A stretch of 64,000 nucleotides of DNA from Rhineura floridana (taxonomy: Eukaryota > Chordata > Lepidosauria > Squamata > Rhineuridae): the NCBI RefSeq assembly GCF_030035675.1, contig NC_084480.1:287332394-287396393 (forward strand), read 5' to 3'. The translations under genes and the position numbers were made by a program. Below the pieces are notes generated by a model. The model saw only the letters and a list, made by a program, of their open reading frames with translations. It did no database searches and was not told the origin of the DNA. Position 1 is the stretch's first letter. The number at the start of each line of letters is the position of its first letter. Positions 1 to 10,540 of the stretch are shown in pieces.

Positions 1-218
1 GCTCTGAGCCTGAAAGAGGGGGAGGCGTGAGAATGTCCAGGGAGGGCTCAGGCTCCCCGTTGCTAAGCGACCTTATCCCTGGCAGTTCCTCTGTTTCGTC
101 TTCGCTCCAAAGGGGGGAAGTTCCTCCCCCTTCCCTCTGCCATCCATCCGAATACTCTTCTCCCAACTCTCCGGGATCCAGCTCCCCGGGATTGGGACCC
201 CAGCTCTGCCTTCCGACA
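1..218 (-). repeat. 3' LTR of the chromovirus (partial)
   Basis: This stretch is the same as 5082-5299 apart from about one base. It ends in CA on the plus strand at 218, the first bases of the LTR on the element strand being TGTCGGAAGG. The rest of the LTR lies left of the window. A polypurine tract on the element strand directly abuts it. Confidence 0.9.
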
Positions 219-289
219 CCATCCCCCCTCCCAGGCTGTGCCCCCCTCCCCTTGTCTGGCTTGGGACGGTGGGGAAAACATTGATGGAA

Positions 290-3200
290 AAGTTTTACCA
301 ATTCTGGAGCATGCACATCAGCTGCATCTTCCCATGATCTGTCAGCCACCCCATAGCCTTTCCAGTGAATCAAGTACTGCAGCTTGTGGCGTCTGATCCT
401 GGAATCTAAGATCTCCTCAACTTCAAACTCAAGCTGCTCATTTACCAGGAGTGGAGCTCCGGGAGGTTCCTCTGGCCGTAACTCACTGGGAGGGGCAGCT
501 TTCGTTAAGAGGGATCGATGGAACACAGGATGCATTTTAAACATGTCAGGCAGCTTCAGTCGGTACGCCACGGGATTGATTTGAGTTTCTATTTCGAAAG
601 GACCCACCCTCTTGTCTTGTAATTTTCTACATTTGCCCGGCATCTGGAGGAAGCGGGTGGACAGCCATACCTGGTCTCCCGGTTGAAGGGGGGGGCCCTC
701 CTTCCTGTGCAGGTCAGCAACTCGCTTGTACTCCGTTTTGGCTTCGTTTAACTGCTGTTTCAGTGTCTGTTGCGCCGCTTGCAATTCCTTAAGGAAGTTC
801 TCAGCTGCCGGTACCAGCATTCCTTCTGAGCTGCTTGGAAAGACTTTAGGATGGAATCCATAATTAGCGAAGAACGGGGTTTGTTGAGTGCTGGAGTGCA
901 GAGAATTGTTGTAGGCGAACTCTGCAAAATGCAAATATGATACCCAGTCAGTCTGTTGATAGGACACATAACTTCGTAAATATCTTTCCAAAACGGCGTT
1001 CAAGCGTTCCGTCTGCCCATCTGTCTGGGGGTGATGGGCGGAGGAGAGTTTTAATTCCGTCTGCAACTGTTTCCACATTGCTCTCCAAAATTTGGCTGTG
1101 AACTGAGTTCCTCGGTCTGAGACTACGCTGTTTGGCAATCCATGCAGCCGGTAGACTTCTTTTATGAATAACTTGGCCGTTTTAGCCTCTAAGGCCCCTG
1201 CACAAGGAAGAAAGTGTGCCATTTTGGTAAGTAGATCCACCACTACTAAGATGGCTGTCATTCCTTGGGACTTGGGTAGATCAGTTATAAAATCCATGGA
1301 GAGGTCCTTCCAGGGTTCGTGTGGGACAGGCAATGGTTGTAACAGTCCTGCTGGTTTCCCTGTTTGTGTTTTTGTCCGCAGACAGACAGAGCAGGACTTT
1401 ACATAACTCTCAATATCCCGACGCATTTTAGGCCACCAGAAGTCCTTGGCCACGTTCTGAATGGTCTTGTAAATCCCAAAGTGTCCCACTGTGATGGAAT
1501 CATGACACTGGCATAGGATTCTGAGCCTTAATTCCCCTTCTGGCACATATCTGGCGGTTTTGAACCATAACAGTCCATTTCTCCAGTGAAAGGTTACTTC
1601 TGAGTCTTGACCTTGTCCCGTCTCCTGCTGATATTTTAGCATGTCTGCATCTTCTTGTTGTGCCTTTTTGAGTTCCTCTTCCCATGAAGGCTGGCATACT
1701 CCCAACGTTAATTTCTCTGGCGGGATTACGTACTGAGGCTGGTCCTCGGATTCACTTTCTTTGTATTGTGGCTGTCTTGATAAGGCATCCGCTCTCTGGT
1801 TTTTGGCTTGGGCATGGTAAGTAATCTGGAACTTAAACCTAGTGAAGAACTGGGACCATCTTATCTGTCTCTGGTTCAGCTTTCTGGCGGTTTGGAGGCT
1901 TTCAAGATTCTTGTGGTCGGAGCGCACTTCAATTCGATGAGAGGTCCCCTCTAGGTATTGTCTCCAGTTTTCAAAAGAGTCCTTGATGGCCAGCAGCTCC
2001 TTCTCCCAAACTGTGTAGTTCTTCTCTGCAGGCTTTAACTTCCGAGAGAAGTACGCACAGGGATGCAGCTCCTTCCCTTCTTGGTCTAATTGTAGCAGGA
2101 CCCCCCCGATGGCAAAATCTGAAGCATCTGCTTCCACTACGAAAGGGCGGTTCGGATCAGCAAAGCGCAGAATGGGCTCAGTAGCAAACCTTCTCTTCAG
2201 CTCCTCAAAGGCCTCGGTGGCGTTCTCTGTCCATTGAAACTTCTTCTTCCCCCTTAAACAGACAGTCAGAGGAGCTGTTAATTTGGAAAACCCTGGAATG
2301 AACTTTCTGTAATAATTGGCAAACCCCAAAAACCGTTGTACATCCTTTTTGGTGACAGGTTGGCCCCAGTCCAATATGCAGCTTACTTTCCCTGGGTCCA
2401 TCTCCACGCCTTCCTCTGAGATTCGATATCCAAGGAAGTCTAGAGACTTGAGGTCAAATCCACATTTCTCTAATTTAGCATACAGGCGATTTTCTCTCAG
2501 TCTCTTCAACACCGTCTTCACATGCTGGTCGTGGTCTTCCTGGTTCTTTGAGAACACCAGGATATCATCTAAGTAACAGATTACATACGTGTCCAACAAG
2601 TCTCTAAACACATCGTTCATGAATTTTTGAAAAATTCCTGGCTTCCACAAAGCCCGAACGGCATGACCAGGTATTCATACTGTCCGTAAGCGGTCAAGAA
2701 TCCTGTTTTCCATTCATCTCCCTCCTTCATTCTGATCAGATTGTACGCTCCTCTCAAATCCAACTTCGTGAAGATTTTTGCAGAGCGCAGTCGGTCCAGC
2801 AACTCTGAGATCAGGGACAGCGGGTAGCTGTTGGGGATGGTGATCTGGTTCAATGCGCGATAGTCGTTACAGGGTCTGAGTTCCCCCCCCTTCTTTTTCA
2901 CAAACAATAGTGGCGCTCCAGCAGGGGATTGTGAGGGGCGTATGAATCCTCGCCTCAGGTTTTTATCCAGGAATTCCTTCAGGGCCTCCCTCTCATTCTC
3001 TGTGAGAGAGTAGATTCTCCCTGATGGGATGCTGGCTCCTGGCACTAGATCAATCGCACAGTCGTAAGGGCGGTGGGGGGGATAAAGTCTCTGCCTCTTT
3101 TTCATCAAACACATCTTTGAATTCTTCATACTTTGGCGGCAGGGTCACTTGCTCGATACCTTGCACTGCCCCCGCTAGGGTGTTCTTGATTCCTTCAGGT

Positions 3201-3748
3201 TGACAGTTCTCCTGGCAATACTGTGAGGTGAACCACACCACCGCCTCCTTCCAACTTATTTTGGGTTCATGCTTTGCTAGCCAGGGCATTCCCAGAATCA
3301 CCTCAAAGTTCGAGAGATCTGACACATATAGCGAAATGAACTCTTCGTGCCCAGGGATTTGAAGTTTCACTTCCTCCGTGGCTTGTGTCACCCCTCCTGA
3401 CTTCAGGGGTCTCCCATCGATAGTCTCCACAGCTAGGGGAGCGTCCAGTTTCCACCGGGAAATTCCATGACGCTTGACTAACTTTGCATCAATAAAATTT
3501 GTGGAGGCTCCACTGTCAATTAAGGCAGTGAAATTAAACACCACTCCTCTGGAAGTTGTAATCTGAATAGGCAAGACCAACACCCCCTTTGAGGGAGGTT
3601 GGATCGTTGGGGGGCCTTTATACAACGCTGCCCCCAGTCCACCGGCCTGCACGTGGACTGGGTGTTCTAGTTTCCCGACGGCTCGGCTTTCCCCCCTTTC
3701 AGTCCACAGTCTCTGGCCACATGGCCCGGCTTTGAACAATAAAAGCAT
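290..3748 (-). pseudogene. chromovirus Pol region: protease, RT, RNase H, integrase, chromodomain (fossil)
   Basis: Reading from high to low coordinates, the aspartic protease lies near 3400-3600, the reverse transcriptase near 2300-3100, RNase H near 1800-2150, the integrase core near 650-1500, and a chromodomain near 290-430. The order RT-RNase H-integrase is that of Ty3/gypsy. The C-terminal chromodomain marks a chromovirus, where it is thought to steer integration to chromatin. The region is broken in several places and is treated as a fossil. Confidence 0.8.
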
Positions 3749-4815
3749 AAACGTTCCCGGCGTCGTCTTTCCTTTTCTTCTTCCGACAGTCTTGGCCTAG
3801 CCCCTCCCTGTCCCTCAGTTGCATTACCTGCCATCCCTGCAGTGGGAAGGGTCTTGTTGTGGGATGCCGAGGCTGAGTATCTCGGGACCTCCTGCTTCCT
3901 TTCCAGGCGCCTTCCTTCCATCCGGTGATCTATCTGTAGGCATAGCCGGATGAGCCCTGATAGGTCAGCGGGGGGGGAGGTCCTGGCCAACTCATCCAGG
4001 ATTTCAGCATTTAATCCACTCCGGTACATAAACATCAGGGCGGCGTCATTGTAACCAGTTTCCTGGGACAGAATTTTAAAAGCGTTAGTGTACTCGGAAA
4101 CAGTCCCTTTAGCTTGCTTCAGAGCGCCTAGTTGCCGCGCTACTGTTTCAGCCCTTTGCGGGTCTTGAAACATCTCGGTCATCTCCTGTATAAATCCTCT
4201 GTACCTTCCTAAGACAGTATCCTTTCTCATGAGATACGGAGTCACCCATTTTGCAGCTTCTCCCTCCAGGAGGCTAATCACGAAAGCTACTTTAGCCCCA
4301 TCGTCTGGAAATTCCGTGTGCCTGACATCCAGATATAACTCACATTGAGCCATGAAGGTTGCCAACTGATCACTTTGTCCCGCGTATTTTGGGGGCAATC
4401 CAATGGGAACCTTTACTACGGCAGCTGGAGGGGCTGTTCGCATCTGGTCTATCGTGGCCTTCAAGGTTTGATTATCCGTCTTCAGCGCCTTGACTGCTGC
4501 TAGCAGGGCTTGAACATCCGTCTGCAAATCAGCTACCTTAGTCCTCAAGAGTTCCACTTCTTCTGTCTCAGAAGTGGGGTTCGTCCCCCCCGCTGCTCCC
4601 TTTGACATCTTGTCCCAGTCAAGTGAAGAGAGCGTTGAGGGTGATTTAGGTGGCTCTGTCAAGCTGTCAGGCCCAGGATGTGACTCAGGAACCAGACCAG
4701 CGGCTGTAGTTAATTCGTGTTTTATTAGGGGAATGTCCAAACAAAGACTGCGTTTTCTCATGAAGCAATACAGGGATACAGGTCCTGTGGCATTGGGAGA
4801 AAGTTGACAGAGCAA
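3667..4815 (-). pseudogene. chromovirus Gag region (fossil)
   Basis: The region reads as a retrotransposon Gag. It has an acidic and coiled-coil-prone N-terminal part, a capsid-like middle typical of Ty3/gypsy Gag, and a CCHC zinc knuckle (CFYCSKPGHVARDC) near the C-terminus. It overlaps the protease region in another frame, which is a usual arrangement in this family. It belongs to the fossil element at 1-5299. Confidence 0.8.
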
Positions 4816-5299
4816 GGGACTTCTTCCCGCCTGTTCTTTAAGAAGGGGCCAAACGGGCGCGCAATCTTTCGCTCCTCCTTAACTGCCCCTCAGGTACTGC
4901 CCCCGCCTTCCCCCCCTTCTCTCCTGTCTTTTCAGCTGTCTGCGTGTGCGTGGTGAGGGGGGAAGCATCACCCCCTCCTCTTCTGAAGTTTCCGATTCCA
5001 GGATGGGGGATAGGGGAGGGGCTGATGGTAAACTGTCTCCCTGCTTTTCGGCTGTGAGCAGCCCTCCCTCTTTTCCCTCTTGCTCTGAGCCTGAAAGAGG
5101 GGGAGGCGTGAGAATGTCCAGGGAGGGCTCAGGCTCCCCGTTGCTAAGCGACCTTATCCCTGGCAGTTCCTCTGTTTCGTCTTCGCTCCAAAGGGGGGAA
5201 GATCCTCCCCCTTCCCTCTGCCATCCATCCGAATACTCTTCTCCCAACTCTCCGGGATCCAGCTCCCCGGGATTGGGACCCCAGCTCTGCCTTCCGACA
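4805..5299 (-). repeat. 5' LTR of the chromovirus
   Basis: The right end at 5299 is fixed by the point where similarity to the left LTR stops. The left end near 4805 is a guess from a TG start after which Gag leader sequence begins. I could not find a clear tRNA primer site. Chromoviruses of this branch are known to self-prime, so its absence is not decisive. Confidence 0.65.
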
Positions 5300-5748
5300 G
5301 CATTCAGGAATCCTTTTGGCTCCATCAGGCGTCTGGGGCGGACCATCCGAATAGGTCCCTGTCCCCTGCGGAGGGTGTGCGGCAATAAGAGGTCCATTTT
5401 CACCAGATAGTGATCTGACCATGACAAGGGGTTCGAAGAAATAACCCCCATTTTCAGAGCACTACCACCCCCTCCAGAGGTAAATACAAGGTCGAGAGCA
5501 TGACCAGCTACATGGGTGGGCCCACAATTACTAAGGTGCAGTTCCCAGGAAGTCATGGTTTCCATGAAATCCCGAGGGGCTCCTATGAGATCTGCCTTGG
5601 CATGCAAGTTAAAGTCCCCCAAAACCAAAAGGTTGGGGGAAAGAACCCGCACGGCCGAGATAACCTCTAGCACCTCGGTCAGGGAGTCAGCTGTGCAGCG
5701 GGGTGGGCGGTACACAAGAAGAATCCCTAAACTGCCCTTAGGTCCCAA
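5300..5748 (-). mobile_element. L2-clade LINE, endonuclease fragment (inverted 5' part)
   Basis: The minus strand codes for an AP-like endonuclease segment with the motifs LLVYRPP, LGDFNLHA, GHALDLVF and WSDHYLV, in the order found in L2 LINE ORF2. The chromovirus LTR cuts it at 5299. It abuts a plus-strand L2 3' end at about 5750. That layout is what twin priming leaves behind: a 5' part inverted against the 3' part with the middle lost. Confidence 0.8.
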
Positions 5749-5749
5749 C

Positions 5750-6140
5750 CTCCAGGAGGTTCATTCTGCACAATATAGGAAATGGACCTTTAGTGTGGCA
5801 GCACCTACCCTTTGGAATTCCCTCCCCTTAAATATTAGACAGGCACCATCTCTGCTATCTTTTCGGCGCCTTTTGAAGACTTTCCTCTTTCAACAAGCCT
5901 TTTAAGTTGAGACCTATCCCAGTCTGCGTCTGTGTCAGAATTGTTTAATATGTTTTTTAATAATGTTTTTAACCTTTTCAAAAAGTTTTTTAAAAAATGT
6001 TTTTAATGCTGTTTTGTTAATGTATTTTAGGATCTGTTTTAATGGTGTTTTAAAGTGTTTTAGTGGTTTGTTTGCCGCCCTGGGCTCCTGCTGGGAGGAA
6101 GGGCAGGATACAAATTGAATAAATAAATAAATAAATAAAT
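5750..6140 (+). mobile_element. L2-clade LINE 3' end (ORF2 C-terminus plus 3' UTR)
   Basis: The plus strand reads LWNSLPLNIRQAP then LLKTFLFQQAF followed by a stop, the usual end of L2 ORF2. A T-rich 3' UTR follows, ending in the squamate L2 signature (gccgccctgggctcctgctg) and an (aaat)n tail at about 6115-6140. It is probably the sense half of the inverted copy at 5300-5748. Confidence 0.85.
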
Positions 6141-6780
6141 ATGTGAATCCACAAGTAAATTGGCCTGTCTAGCACCTAGAAACATACTAGCTCCCAGATA
6201 AAGGAGAAACAGATGTATTGTTGGTGCAAAATAGTTTTTAACACTGTTAGTTTTCTGTCATTTAGAGATACAGGCATCACCAAATGAGTTCTCTACTAGA
6301 AGCCAGCTGATATTTTATTTATTTATTTATTTATTAAATTTATATCCTACCCTTCCTGCCAGTAGGAGCCTATGGTGGCAAACAAAAGCACTAAAAACAC
6401 TTTAAACCATCATAAAAAAAGACTTTAAAATATATTAAAACAAAAACACCCTTAAAAACATATTAAAACAAAGCATTTTTTTAAAAGCTTTAAAAACATA
6501 TTTTAAAAAAGGTTTAAAAACATCTTGAAAAGCAATTCCAACACAGACGCAGACTGGGATAAGGTTTCTGCCTACAAGGCTTCTTGAAAGAGGAAGGTCT
6601 TCAGTAGACAATGAAAAAATACCGAAGATGGCACATGTCTAATATTGAAGGGGAGGGAATTGCAAAGGGTATGTGCTACATTTTGCACCCGTTGCAGCTT
6701 CCAGACCAACCTCAAGGGTAGCCCCACATAGAGCACATTACAGCAATGCACCCTTGAGGTTACATGGACAACAGTGGTCA

Positions 6781-7330
6781 CAGAGGCGTCACTAGCGGGA
6801 GTGTGGGGGGGTGCGGACCTCTGGCGTGCGCCCTCCCAGGGGCATGGACAGGGGTGGCTGGTCTTGTGCGCACGCTCATGTGCGTGCGCTCGCCACATGC
6901 TCCAGGCTGACGGTGGAAGGCCCGTCCAGGCTTCACCGCCAGCGAGCGGGTGCCTGCTTTCGGCGCACACCAGACCGGGGGCCGGGGGGCCCTTGGCGAG
7001 CCTCCAAATCTTGTGCTGAGGGCGCACGTGCACGCGAGGCCAGCCAGCCAACCCCATCAATGCCCCTGGGAGGGTGCATGCCAGAGGGGCACCCAGCCGG
7101 AGAAGCAGGCCTGGGAACACCGGCACACCTCCCTCACCCCGCCGACGCTGCTCCGGGTCTCGCCCGCCCGTCTGTGTGCCTCTGAGGAGGAGTTGGCTGC
7201 TCTGACCGACCCGGAGCGCTTCTCGGCTCTATTGCCGGGCAACAGCACGGGGCGGCTCTAGGTGTCACCCTCCTCATGGTGTCACCCGGGTGCGATCTGC
7301 ACCCCCCGCACCCCAGTAGTGACGCCCCTG
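6781..7330. mobile_element. Non-autonomous hAT-like DNA transposon, 550 bp, perfect 8-bp TSD
   Basis: The left end reads CAGAGGCGTCACTAG and the right end, reverse-complemented, reads CAGGGGCGTCACTACTG, so the termini are inverted repeats. The 8 bases before (6773-6780) and after (7331-7338) are both agtggtca. The 8-bp duplication and CAG-start termini are hAT hallmarks. The GC-rich interior has no transposase that I recognise. It interrupts the L2 RT C-terminus. Confidence 0.9.
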
Positions 7331-7954
7331 AGTGGTCAGGCTATTCTGGTCCAGAAGCGGCTGCAACTGTCTTACCAGCCAAAGCTGGTAAAAGGCACTC
7401 CTAGCCACGGAGGTCACCTGGACCTCTAGTGACAAAGATGAATCCAGGAGCACCCTCAGACTATGGACCTACACTTTCAGAGGGAGTACAACCCCATCCA
7501 AAGCAGACAACTGATAATTATCTGAACTCAGGAACCACCAACCCACAGTGTCTCTGTCTTGCTAGTATTCAGACTCAGTTTTTTGGCCCTCATCCAGCTC
7601 ACCACTGAGTCCAAGCTGCAGTCCAGGATTTGCATGGTCTCTCCCAATTCAGATGTTACAGAAAAACAGAGCTCTGTATCTTCAGTATACTGCTGACACC
7701 TCACCCCAAATTTCCTGATGACCGCTCCCAAGGGTTTCATATAGATGTTAAACAGCATGGGGGACAAGATGGTATCCTGCAGCACCCCACAGTACAACTG
7801 CCAGGGGGGCGAAAGACAATCACCCAATGCTATTCTCTGAAAACAACCTTGGAAATAAGATCAGAACCACTGTAAAACAGTTCCTCCAGTACACATCTCA
7901 CCAAGTTGGCCCAGAAGGATACCATAGTCAATGGTATAAAAAACCACCGAGAGA

Positions 7955-8020
7955 TCAAGTAAGAATAAGAGTAAGAACTAAGAACTAAGTAAGAACTAAG
8001 AATAAGATGAGAGTAAGAAC
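7955..8020. repeat. Short tandem repeat, aagaactaag-like units
   Basis: Units built from taagaa, taagaacta and gagtaagaac recur about seven times. The run lies immediately left of the nested L2 tail and may have formed during that insertion. Confidence 0.7.
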
Positions 8021-8277
8021 TTTCCTCTTTCAACAAGTCTTTTAGGTTGAGACCTATCCCAGTCTGCGTCTGTGTTAGAATTGCTTAATATGTTTTTTAA
8101 TAATGTTTTTAACCCTTTTAAAAAGTTTTTTTTATGTTTTTAATGCTGTTTTGTTTTAACGTATTTTAAGATCTGTTTTTATGATATTTTAAAGTGTTTT
8201 TAGTGCTTTGTTTGCCGCCCAAGGCTCCTGCTGGGAGGAAGGGCAGGATACAAATTAAATAAATAAATAAATATAAT
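8021..8277 (+). mobile_element. L2 3' tail inserted into the opposite-strand L2
   Basis: The segment starts at the ORF2 C-terminal codons (tttcctctttcaacaagtct) and runs through the 3' UTR to an (aaat)n tail. It closely matches 5880-6140. It splits the minus-strand L2 RT coding sequence, which resumes at about 8280. Confidence 0.85.
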
Positions 8278-8818
8278 AACAGGGTTGCACTCCCTCTGTC
8301 CTCCTCCTGATAAAGGTCATCCGTCAAGGCAACCAAGGCTGATTCAGTCCCATAACCAGGCCTGAACCCAGAGTGGAATGGGTCAAGATAATCCATTTCA
8401 TCCAAGAGTATTTGCAATTGCTGTGCCACAACCCTCTCAATCACCTTCCCTAAAAAGGGGGTATTTGCAACCGGGCAGTAGTTGTCGCAAACCAATGGGT
8501 CCAAGGTGGGCTTTTTCAGGAGTGGTTGTATCACTGCCTCTTTCAGGGAAGCTGGAACCACTCCCTCCTGCAACAACACACTGACCACACCCTGGATCAG
8601 CTCGGTCAAACCTCCTTAGCAAGCTTTCATAAGCCAAGAAGGGCAAGGGTCGAGAGGACACGTTGCTGGCTACATTGTTGCAAACACCTCGTCCACATCA
8701 TCAGGCCACATCAACTGAAACTGATCCCAAGAAGTTGCAGCAGACATTGCACTGGACCCCTCACTGTGGACTACAGTAGATGTGGATGGGGCATCAAGAT
8801 TGCTATGGAGGTGACTCA

Positions 8819-9240
8819 CAGGGCCGGTTCTAAAGGGCGGCCAGGTGGGGCACTGGCCTGACGGCCCCTGGAGCTACAGGGGCCCCTCAGCCACCCCTCC
8901 GCTCCCCTTCCACGATCTGCGTCCCCCCCACCTGTCTGCTGTCTTTTACCATTGCCCTTAACGAAGATGGCGGCCGCGGTTTCCCTAAGGTACTGAAGCC
9001 CCTGGCCATCTTAGTTGATGGCAGAGATGCTCACATGTAGCACGCATGCATGCCACCAACAAAGATGGCGGTGGAGGCGTCATCCCCTTAGGGAAACTGC
9101 GGCTGCCATCTTCATTAAGGGCAATGGTAAAAGACAGCTGACAGGTAGTTGGGGGGCATGGGGGGTGCACACACACACACAAGCCGGGGCCCAGGGCAAG
9201 CTGATGCCCAAGGGCCCTGGCATTCCTGGAACCGGCCCTG
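8819..9240. mobile_element. Palindromic (foldback) MITE, copy 1
   Basis: The ends are inverted copies of CAGGGCCGGTTC. The middle (about 8935-9140) is a long inverted repeat: attgcccttaacgaagatgg on one arm returns as its near-reverse complement on the other. The loop near 9010-9060 is short. Each arm carries two AAGATGGC-type motifs. The termini suggest a hAT origin. I see no clean 8-bp duplication at this copy. It sits in the linker of the L2 at 6312-10540. Confidence 0.85.
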
Positions 9241-10540
9241 GCAGGCGAGGAACTTTACCCTCAAAGTGCCTTGCAAACAATTCACAGTGGACCTCCAAAG
9301 GGTCTAAAACTCCATTTTCTGGAGTTGATGTTAACAGACCCCTGACAATATGGAAAAGCTCCACTGGATGGCTACTTGAGAATGTGATGGTGTCAGAGGA
9401 GTGGGCCTTCTTTGCTGCCCTCACCGCTACACAGTAGGCACTACTATGTTTTACTCATGGCCGCTCAGCCTCACAGCATGTCTTCTGCCACTTGCACCCT
9501 AGCCATTGTCCAGCCTTTTTCATTGCCCTTAGTTCACTAGTGTACCATGGTGCAAGCCGGGCTCCACAGTACTGGAGAGGGCGCTCAGGGGCAACTGTGT
9601 CAAGAGCCCAACGTGTCTCCCTGTTCCACAGCATGACAAGGACTTCAACAGGGTCACCTGTTCTATCTACTGGGAACTCCCCCAGGGCATTCAAGAATCA
9701 TGTGGATTCCATTAGTCTATGGGGGCGGACCATCTTAATCTGTCCACCACCCCTGCAGGCAAGGATCAGAGCCATAAGTCTAAATTTCACCAGGAAGTGG
9801 TCTGACCATGATAATGGAGTGATATCCACCACCACCCATCTCCAGACCACCCCTTCCTCCAACTGGAGCAAAAACCAAGTCAAGGGTATGCCTGTCCTAT
9901 GCGTTCAGCCGGTGATAACTTGAGACAGCCCCATGGTTGTTATGGAGGCCATGAAGTCCCGAGCTGGCAGCGTCAGCATGGACATTGAAATCACCCAGGC
10001 CATGGAAATCACAGCCTCCACCAGCTTGGTCAGAGAAGCTGCCGGACAGCAGGTTGGATAATATACCAGCAGCAACCCTAGTTTACTGTCTCCTTGGTCT
10101 GACACCAGATGCAGGCCCTCACAGCCAGCTCCAAGACAAGAGTGGTTTCCTGGTGACAGAGATGGAAGTTCTGTAGACCACAGCAACTCCTCCCTGCAGC
10201 CTGTGCTGGTGTTGCACCGAGTATCCAGGTGGGCAAAGCTGGGTCAGATCAACTCCTCCCAGCTCACTCACCCAGGTCTCAGTAATGCACACCAAATCAG
10301 CATCTTCATCCACAATCAAATCATGGATGAATGTGGTCTTATTGTGTACGGATCTGGCGTTAAACAACAGCACACACAGGCCAGTGGGTACAGCAGATGA
10401 GCAATGAGGAACCCATCCATGAGAGGAGTGGGAGCGAGGAACAACGCATAGATAGACTTGCCCTCATCTTCTATGGTAGTTCACTACCTTCCCATGGCTA
10501 TACCTCCCTCTACCCATGTTGACTGGAATAGGTGGCATCA

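Larger units (their letters stand above)
1..5299 (-). mobile_element. Ty3/gypsy chromovirus fossil (LTR retrotransposon), 3' LTR cut by window edge
   Basis: An LTR retrotransposon lies on the minus strand. About 218 bp at the left edge are repeated almost exactly at 5082-5299, giving the two LTRs. Between them, read on the minus strand, come Gag with a CCHC zinc knuckle, an aspartic protease with a DSGA motif, reverse transcriptase, RNase H, integrase and a chromodomain near 290-430. The chromodomain and the RT style point to the vertebrate chromovirus (Sushi-like) branch of Ty3/gypsy. A purine-rich tract borders the left LTR at 219-255. The coding region is broken, with roughly a handful of breaks. 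The LTR pair shows about one mismatch over the 218 shared bases, so insertion was recent, probably within a few million years at usual neutral rates (inference). Confidence 0.9.
6312..10540 (-). mobile_element. Long L2-clade LINE, minus strand, with three nested insertions
   Basis: The 3' tail begins at about 6312 as a (ttta)n run followed by the L2 3' UTR. Going up in coordinates, the minus strand shows the ORF2 C-terminus (6575-6780), RT pieces (7340-7990 and 8280-8610, with FLGKVIERVVAQQLQ, DPFHSGFRPGYGTESALVAL and SPMLFNIYMKPLG), the linker (8610-9450) and the endonuclease (9455-10400, starting MLLFNARSVHNKT). Stops and shifts are frequent, so it is dead. A hAT element (6781-7330), an L2 tail (8021-8277) and a palindromic MITE (8819-9240) all landed in it later. 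Confidence 0.85.

Noticed and set aside
27-284. Open frames over the left LTR (both strands)
   Set aside because: They are shadows within the chromovirus LTR and have no protein-like features.
4946-5410. 154-codon plus-strand frame
   Set aside because: It crosses the LTR edge and runs antisense to the L2 endonuclease; composition is low-complexity S/P-rich.
4879-5748. 289-codon minus-strand frame as one gene
   Set aside because: It is L2 endonuclease running by chance into LTR sequence; the junction at 5299 is an insertion edge.
8811-9248. 8-bp target duplication at palindromic MITE copy 1
   Set aside because: The bases before and after the element (gtgactca and gcaggcga) do not match.
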